Assembly (NCBI GenBank): GCA_046160485.1
Contig: JBJXGV010000061.1
Span: 1 to 38,247, forward strand
DNA from: JBJXGV01 sp046160485
GTDB lineage: Bacteria; Orphanbacterota; Orphanbacteria; JBJXGV01
Length of the DNA stretch: 38,247 bases
Direction of reading: 5' to 3'
The notes beneath the pieces are model-generated. The model saw only the letters and a program-made list of their open reading frames with translations. It was not told where the DNA came from and made no database searches. A program made the translations under genes and the position numbers. Numbering within the stretch: the stretch's first letter is position 1; each line of letters opens with the position of its first letter. Positions 33,714-38,247 of the stretch are shown here, piece after piece.

Positions 33714-34382
33714 TTAAGGCAGGTGAATCGAACCCGGAGGCGAGACGCTGATCAGGTCGGTGCTCTGGAGGGCATGGATCTCCCAGGTGAGGTCAAGCGG
33801 GCGTGAGATTCCGGCGGGGAGGTACCCCACCGGAACGACCAGCACCGTATCGATCACACCGGACGATCGATAGATCTCGTGAAGATCGGGGCCGTAGAGG
33901 CGCACGTCGTAGTGGTCCGCGCCGCGGACCGCGCTCCAGGAGAATTGCAGGGTGCCGTCGGCGTGAACACGCGCCTCGTGCAGGATCAAGGCGTGCGCCG
34001 GCGGCGTCGGATCGCCGCGCAAGATGGGCTCCTCGGGCGTACGCGCCACCCACCACACGGCGGTGAGGGCCACGACCCCGGCCGTGGCGAGCTGCGCGGG
34101 ACGCAGGATCGCACGCCACCACGGTAGACGGGTCGGACGCGCGTCGGGGATCCACCGAGCCGCCTGCCTACGAATGTGCGCGTCGAGCGTGCCGCGGACC
34201 GCATCGAGCCCGGCGTCGGGCCCAGGTTCCGCCGCCAGGAAGGTGTGGTAGGAATCCACTAGACCCCGGCACCGGGGGCAAGTGTCCGCGTGGCGACGCT
34301 CGGGGTGTTCGGGCGGCATCGCGAGTACCTCCGCAATCCTATCGGCGTCGAAACAAGTCGCCAACCGGCTTTCCCTTTTCAC
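33714..34382 (-). CDS. Membrane anti-sigma factor with zinc-binding N-terminus
   Basis: The 222-residue product starts at GTG 34382, 22 bases after the stop of the ECF sigma gene. The N-terminal cytoplasmic part carries His31-x3-Cys35-x2-Cys38 (HADTCPRC), the zinc-associated anti-sigma pattern (zf-HC2 type). A single membrane helix is at about residues 96-113 (AQLATAGVVALTAVWWVA). The extracytoplasmic part (about 130-222) looks like a fibronectin type III or similar beta-sandwich (LQFSWSAVRGADHYDVRLYG). It probably holds the neighbouring sigma factor at the membrane until a signal releases it. No recognition site for a named protease can be read. Confidence 0.82.
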   Translation of the reverse strand: MKRESRLATCFDADRIAEVLAMPPEHPERRHADTCPRCRGLVDSYHTFLAAEPGPDAGLDAVRGTLDAHIRRQAARWIPDARPTRLPWWRAILRPAQLATAGVVALTAVWWVARTPEEPILRGDPTPPAHALILHEARVHADGTLQFSWSAVRGADHYDVRLYGPDLHEIYRSSGVIDTVLVVPVGYLPAGISRPLDLTWEIHALQSTDLISVSPPGSIHLP

Positions 34383-34404
34383 GATACTGATGCCCCCCGC
34401 GGGC

Positions 34405-34998
34405 TCACGACGCCCCGCCGCCCCGGGACCGGAAGGCCCGCAGCTTCCGGCGCGCCCGTTGCAAGACCGCCCGTGCGCCCGACGTTGTGTCCAGGCGCAT
34501 GATCTTGGTTACTTCGTCCAGCGGAATCCTCTCGACGTAATGCAGCCAGACTGCCTCCTGCTCGTCCGCGGCGAGTTCGCTGCGGAGAATCCCCAGAAGT
34601 CCGCTCTCGCCGTGCTCGTCGAGTGCCGCGTCGGGCAGTGGAGCCGGGTCCGGAATCTCGATTCCCTCCAACTCGTCCATTTGCGGTTCCACCCGGCGGC
34701 TCGCATCGATGCACCGGTTTCGCGTTACCGAGAATAGCCACGACGAGAATTTTGCCCGTCCCTCGAATGACTCGATCTTCTGCCAGACCGTCGTCAGGAT
34801 GTCTTGTGACAGGTCGAGCGCCCGCTCACGGTCGCGCGTGTACCGGAAACACCACAGATAGACGGCGTCACGATACCGGGTGATCAGTTCGATCGCCGCG
34901 GCGCGGCGTCGAGCGGGATCGGCGTCGCCGCGAACGACCTCCAGGAGATCGTCGTCCACGACTTCCCGGCCCCACGATGGGTTAGACGAGCGGGACAT
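34405..34998 (-). CDS. ECF RNA polymerase sigma factor, paired with an anti-sigma factor
   Basis: The 197-residue product has sigma region 2 (about residues 35-110: YLWCFRYTRDRERALDLSQD and FSSWLFSVTRNRCIDASRR) and region 4 (about 140-190: LAADEQEAVWLHYVERIPLDEV, then the recognition helix near TSGARAVLQRARRKLR). ATG 34998 is chosen; GTG 35010 adds four residues and neither has a strong SD. It begins 36 bases after the stop of the CHAT gene and is followed by the anti-sigma gene, so all three probably form one operon. It is not closely similar to the ECF factor at 22598-23200, which has a different region 2 signature. Confidence 0.9.
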   Translation of the reverse strand: MSRSSNPSWGREVVDDDLLEVVRGDADPARRRAAAIELITRYRDAVYLWCFRYTRDRERALDLSQDILTTVWQKIESFEGRAKFSSWLFSVTRNRCIDASRRVEPQMDELEGIEIPDPAPLPDAALDEHGESGLLGILRSELAADEQEAVWLHYVERIPLDEVTKIMRLDTTSGARAVLQRARRKLRAFRSRGGGAS

Positions 34999-35034
34999 AC
35001 GTTCCGACACGCTAACACACGATCTCGCGGAAAT

Positions 35035-37956
35035 TCACCGTCGGCCCGGATTGGGGAGCCAGCGTCTGGCGAGGAAGCCTAGCACGGCGACGAGCAGGGT
35101 GACCCCCGCGATGGCAAGTAGGAGGGGAGGCCGACGCTTCTCGATCTGAACGACGCGTGAGCCGTCGCCCACCACGGTGAATCCTGCCCAGAAGTAGGGG
35201 TGCGCGAACTGAGGGGACTTGCGCATTTCGAGTTGCGCCCTGCGAAGCGCGGTGGCGACCGGTTCGCCCTCGGCGAGCCGGTCGTAGAAGAGGTCCATCA
35301 GGTGATGCGTCGCGCGATCCTCGATTGGCCAGAGGCTGGAGACGACGGCGGGTACGCCAGCGCTCAGGAACGCGGCGGTAAGACCCAGCGTGCCTTCACC
35401 CGTTGTGACGCGCCCTCCGGCGGTTTCGCATCCGGAGAGAACCGCGAGTCCGGCGTCGAGCCTCAGTCCTGCGATCTGCCACGCGCGCAGGTACGGATCT
35501 GGCGGAAATGCGCGTACCACGCGAAGCATGTCCTCGCTGGAGAGAAATCCCGGTTCGATCTCCTCCCCAGCGGGTCGCCGTGTAGCGCCGTTCGCCGCGT
35601 CGATTCGGATCGTATCGGTCAGCTGAAACCCCGACTGCCAGGGCGAACGGTCTACGACACGGGCATGGGCGGCGATATGCAGCACCTCGCAGCCCGCGGC
35701 CGCCGATTCAAGTCCTCTGGCCGCGACTTCACCAAGCACTGCACGAACATTCCGATACTGCCGGGCAAGGTCTCGGACCTCGTTACGGGCTCCGACTAAT
35801 CTGGTGTCGGAGGAGGCGATGGCGACGATTGCTGAATTCCCGTCGGGAGGGTGCCTTCCGGCAGTCCGCTCCAAAACGAGGAGACTTGCCGAGGGAATCT
35901 CAACGACGTCGTGGCGTGCCATGAGCACGTCATCCGCCCCGGCCGTGATCAGAATGTTGAATGGAACCGTGGCGAGAAAGCCGTCCGCGGAAATCAGCAG
36001 GCGGCTGGCGCGTTCGATGACATCGGCTGCGTCTCCCACCAACTCGCGCCCGAGCGACCGCTGCATGACGGCACGGCGCTCCGGGTCGAACTGTGAGCGC
36101 ACCGATGCATCCTCGCTCGCGACCATGGCGCGGATCAGCCGCACACGATCGGCGAGCGGCGATTCAGGACCGGGAAGCCTCACCACGCGCGATGAGTCCG
36201 AAGTGACCACGATGAGGAATGTCACGCGGGTTCCCACGCAGAAATCGAGCAGCACTTCTCCGGCGCGAAGCACCGACTGCACCTCAGCCAGTGACGTGAT
36301 GCGCTGGCTCCTTGGCCCGTCGGCGGGTGCGGCTCCGTCACGGCGCGGCGCCGTGACGCGGTCGAGCAGTGTCCGCGCCTTGATGCGCTGCACGGCGTCG
36401 AAGAACGCCCGGGTTCTTGACGATTCTTGCGGCGCGGCGCTCTCCTCCAGGAACACGGACGCGGCATCGATGGCGTATTGCGCCATCTCCTGACCGTAGG
36501 TCTCGCGCCACTCCGGTGTAGTGATGCCGCCGCGAATCGTCTCCAGGCTGTCGAGGGCGGCATGCAACGCGACAGCTGCCGCCTGTGTGTCGCCCGACCT
36601 CCGTTCGAAGATGCTCTCGAGCAGCATCGCTTGCAGGCGTTCGTAGCGCGCACCCCGGATTTCAGCCGCCTCGCGGGCGCGCGACGCCCACAGAAATCCC
36701 TCAGACGCGTGATCGGCCCTGAGATGAAGTCCCGCGAGAAGCAGATAGGTGGCGGGAATGTCATCGGAGTACATCAGGTCTTCGCCGCGCGCGACGTAGG
36801 ACGAAAGCAGAAAGACGGCTGCTTCCGCGCTGTCCGATTCCGCCAATGCCCGCGCCAGGAGCGCCACGGCCTCGTCCCGGTGCTGCGGCTCCAATTCCGC
36901 CAGAGTCGCGACGAGCGGGCGCAGAATGCCGATCGCCTCCTGGTTCCGTCCCTGCACGGTGCGTAGGGAGGCCAGGTGGAGATCGATCTGACTGAGAAGG
37001 TTGCCGCCGCCGTGCGCCAGGTACCACTCGCGCGTGCTGGTGAGCAGCGCTTCGGCTTTCTCGAGATCGCCCAGCCGCTGCGCGCACTTAGCCAGGTTCA
37101 TGGCCGGAACGGGCAACGCCTCCGCATGTTGCAGTTCGAGGGCGATCTCATACGCACGCTGCTGATACGCCGCCGTCATACTGAGATCGCCGCGTGCGGA
37201 CTCCATGGCGCCCATGTTGTTGGCGGCCCACATCTCATTGAGCCGGTCTCCCGAGGCACGGGATGCCACCCACGCACGCTGGTAGCACTGCATCGCTCTC
37301 GCGTCATTGCCGAGAGCGGTTTCAACGCGTCCGAGCCCGATCAGCGGACTGATCTCGAGCCTAGTGAGTCCGGCGGCCTGAAAGAGCCGGATCGATCGGA
37401 GATACTCCTGCCGCGATTGCTCGTGTCGATCGAGCAGATGCAGCACGTAACCCATCCCGCTCCGCGCCCAGGCTTCGTCGACTGGGGAGCGAGTCTGCTG
37501 GGCAAGTTCAAGACGACGCTCGTAGCTGCGCAGCGCGTCCTCGTTCCGCGAGCGGGTGATGAATACCATGGCTCGAAAGTGCAGCGCCGGCATGATCGTG
37601 GTCGTGTCGCGGGCGGACTCCGCCAAGCGAATCCCGCGCTCGAGGTCATGCTCGGCCTCGTCCAGGCGCCCGAGAACAAGACGAGCGCGACCGCGCTGCG
37701 TCAGGGCGCGGCCGAGTAACACCGTGTCAGCGGATGACTCCGCGTCCCGGATGATTGGTTGAACTCGATCGAGGATGGCGTCGTACTGGTTGGCAAGAAA
37801 CAGCGAGTCACAGGCTGCGGTCAGACTATCAGCGGTTGTGCGCGGCGGGGGACGGGACGTGGTCTGGGGCATCGCCGACGGCGTCGCGGCAGCAAGGGTC
37901 GCCACACTCAAGCACACGACCGGCACGAAACGAGGGACGCGCGGGAGTCGTCGCAT
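35035..37956 (-). CDS. Secreted, membrane-anchored TPR-CHAT caspase-like protease
   Basis: From ATG 37956 the product has 973 residues. A signal peptide (RFVPVVCLSVATLAAATPSA) is followed by about 550 residues of TPR-type helical repeats. The C-terminal third is a CHAT domain with a caspase-type dyad: His764 in LHIAAHARVV and Cys843 in VLSGCETAGG. Its conserved GEGTLGLTAAFLSAGV and VSSLWPIEDRAT follow. A final hydrophobic helix (LLLAIAGVTLLVAVLGFLA, about 944-963) with Arg-rich flank would anchor it, leaving TPR and CHAT parts outside the cytoplasm. TTG 38061 has a better SD (GGAGG) and would add 35 residues. It is the first gene of a likely operon with an ECF sigma and an anti-sigma factor. 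The substrate is unknown. Confidence 0.88.
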   Translation of the reverse strand: MRRLPRVPRFVPVVCLSVATLAAATPSAMPQTTSRPPPRTTADSLTAACDSLFLANQYDAILDRVQPIIRDAESSADTVLLGRALTQRGRARLVLGRLDEAEHDLERGIRLAESARDTTTIMPALHFRAMVFITRSRNEDALRSYERRLELAQQTRSPVDEAWARSGMGYVLHLLDRHEQSRQEYLRSIRLFQAAGLTRLEISPLIGLGRVETALGNDARAMQCYQRAWVASRASGDRLNEMWAANNMGAMESARGDLSMTAAYQQRAYEIALELQHAEALPVPAMNLAKCAQRLGDLEKAEALLTSTREWYLAHGGGNLLSQIDLHLASLRTVQGRNQEAIGILRPLVATLAELEPQHRDEAVALLARALAESDSAEAAVFLLSSYVARGEDLMYSDDIPATYLLLAGLHLRADHASEGFLWASRAREAAEIRGARYERLQAMLLESIFERRSGDTQAAAVALHAALDSLETIRGGITTPEWRETYGQEMAQYAIDAASVFLEESAAPQESSRTRAFFDAVQRIKARTLLDRVTAPRRDGAAPADGPRSQRITSLAEVQSVLRAGEVLLDFCVGTRVTFLIVVTSDSSRVVRLPGPESPLADRVRLIRAMVASEDASVRSQFDPERRAVMQRSLGRELVGDAADVIERASRLLISADGFLATVPFNILITAGADDVLMARHDVVEIPSASLLVLERTAGRHPPDGNSAIVAIASSDTRLVGARNEVRDLARQYRNVRAVLGEVAARGLESAAAGCEVLHIAAHARVVDRSPWQSGFQLTDTIRIDAANGATRRPAGEEIEPGFLSSEDMLRVVRAFPPDPYLRAWQIAGLRLDAGLAVLSGCETAGGRVTTGEGTLGLTAAFLSAGVPAVVSSLWPIEDRATHHLMDLFYDRLAEGEPVATALRRAQLEMRKSPQFAHPYFWAGFTVVGDGSRVVQIEKRRPPLLLAIAGVTLLVAVLGFLARRWLPNPGRR

Positions 37957-38099
37957 GGGGCTCGACTCTATCAGAAACGGACAGGCGGTTACGAAGCAGT
38001 CACCTTCCTGCGCGTGAGTGCTCGACGCCGACGACGAATGAGGTCCGCCGCCGCGTCGCAATGCTCCTCCGATAGTGATGTGTTGAGGTCGCGCGATTC

Positions 38100-38129
38100 G
38101 TTGACAACGGTCGCTCGATATCAGATTCC
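38100..38129 (-). promoter_or_regulatory. Putative ECF-type promoter of the CHAT-sigma-anti-sigma operon
   Basis: On the - strand GGAATCT (38129-38123), 17 bases, then GTCAAC (38105-38100). This resembles the RpoE-type pattern GGAACTT-N15-17-GTCTAA. Transcription would begin near 38093, about 32 bases before TTG 38061 and about 137 before ATG 37956. If real, the operon may be autoregulated by its own ECF sigma factor. Confidence 0.4.
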
Positions 38130-38170
38130 CTAACATCACGTCACCTCATTTGTGATGGATACATGGGCGA

Positions 38171-38224
38171 GTTCGGGGAGCGCCGCCGCTGGCTCCCGAA
38201 CAGCGATTGCCCGCGCGCGCGGGC
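38171..38224. repeat. Two tandem GC-rich inverted repeats
   Basis: GTTCGGGGAGC (38171-38181) pairs with GCTCCCGAAC (38192-38201), 10 bp with one bulged G. Seven bases later GCCCGCGCGCGCGGGC (38209-38224) is a perfect 16-base palindrome. No T run follows on either strand. They may mark the end of an upstream transcription unit or a protein binding site; the flanking gene is outside the window. Confidence 0.45.
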
Positions 38225-38247
38225 CCGAGTAGTCTATCGGCCGAAGG

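Larger units (their letters stand above)
37957..38247. other. Upstream region of the CHAT gene to the window end
   Basis: These 291 bases hold the possible 35-residue N-terminal extension of the CHAT protein (to TTG 38061, SD 38065-38070), the putative ECF-type promoter, and two GC-rich hairpins near the end. Two short frames are open to the right edge (+ strand from ATG 38163; - strand stopping at 38136), but neither has recognisable content, so no gene is called. Confidence 0.5.

Noticed and set aside
33714..38139. Link of the CHAT operon to a type III-E CRISPR system
   Set aside because: No CRISPR repeats or cas-like genes occur in the window, and the CHAT protein has a signal peptide, unlike cytoplasmic Csx29.
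38136..38245. - strand frame open to the right edge, a possible 3' end of a gene upstream of CHAT
   Set aside because: Only 36 codons, no recognisable motif, codon third-position GC no higher than the surroundings, and it contains two hairpins.
38163..38247. + strand ATG frame open to the window edge
   Set aside because: 28 codons without an SD or recognisable content; too short to support.

Overview
The window is a high-GC bacterial chromosome segment. Bases 1 to about 17.4 kb hold an almost unbroken str/S10/spc/alpha ribosomal-protein superoperon on the + strand: the 3' end of rpsG, then fusA, rpsJ, rplD-W-B, rpsS, rplV, rpsC, rplP, rpmC, rpsQ, rplN-X-E, rpsN, rpsH, rplF-R, rpsE, rpmD, rplO, secY, adk, map, rpmJ, rpsM-K-D, rpoA and rplQ. 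A strong intrinsic terminator at 17394-17426 closes it. Three genes usually found in this array are missing from their normal slots: tuf (after fusA), rplC (between rpsJ and rplD) and infA (between map and rpmJ). The rplC gap is the striking one, because ribosomal protein L3 is essential and rpsJ and rplD sit only 19 bases apart.

The accessory half starts with a small envelope-type protein of unknown function and a tryptophanase (17.4-19.5 kb, + strand). Next, on the - strand, comes an ECF sigma factor followed by a 1016-residue transmembrane Ser/Thr kinase whose C-terminal half is tetratricopeptide (TPR) repeats (19.5-23.2 kb). A 1191-residue secreted beta-repeat protein follows on the + strand (23.5-27.1 kb). 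From 27.1 to 31.2 kb, on the - strand, lie a secreted VCBS/FG-GAP propeller protein, a SAM-dependent methyltransferase and a PLP-dependent cystathionine gamma-lyase/synthase-like enzyme. The last two overlap by one base (TAGTG).

The right end, all on the - strand, is the most interesting part. A secreted TPR protein carries a caspase-like CHAT protease domain (His764/Cys843) and a C-terminal membrane anchor. It is followed 36 bases later by an ECF sigma factor and 22 bases after that by a zinc-finger, single-pass membrane anti-sigma factor. A secreted protein of about eight repeats lies downstream with its own leader and terminator. An ECF-like promoter can be read upstream of the CHAT gene. 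The arrangement suggests periplasmic regulated proteolysis in which a CHAT protease may control an ECF sigma factor through its anti-sigma factor. This is an inference from domains and gene order.

Three secreted proteins (23498-27073, 29368-31206 and 31479-33539) end in the same FlgD-Ig/type IX-sorting-like domain. With fusA next to rpsJ and adk between secY and map, this points to a high-GC member of the FCB superphylum, such as a Candidatus Eisenbacteria-like lineage. That placement is inference. I saw no rRNA, tRNA, CRISPR array, insertion sequence or prophage gene.
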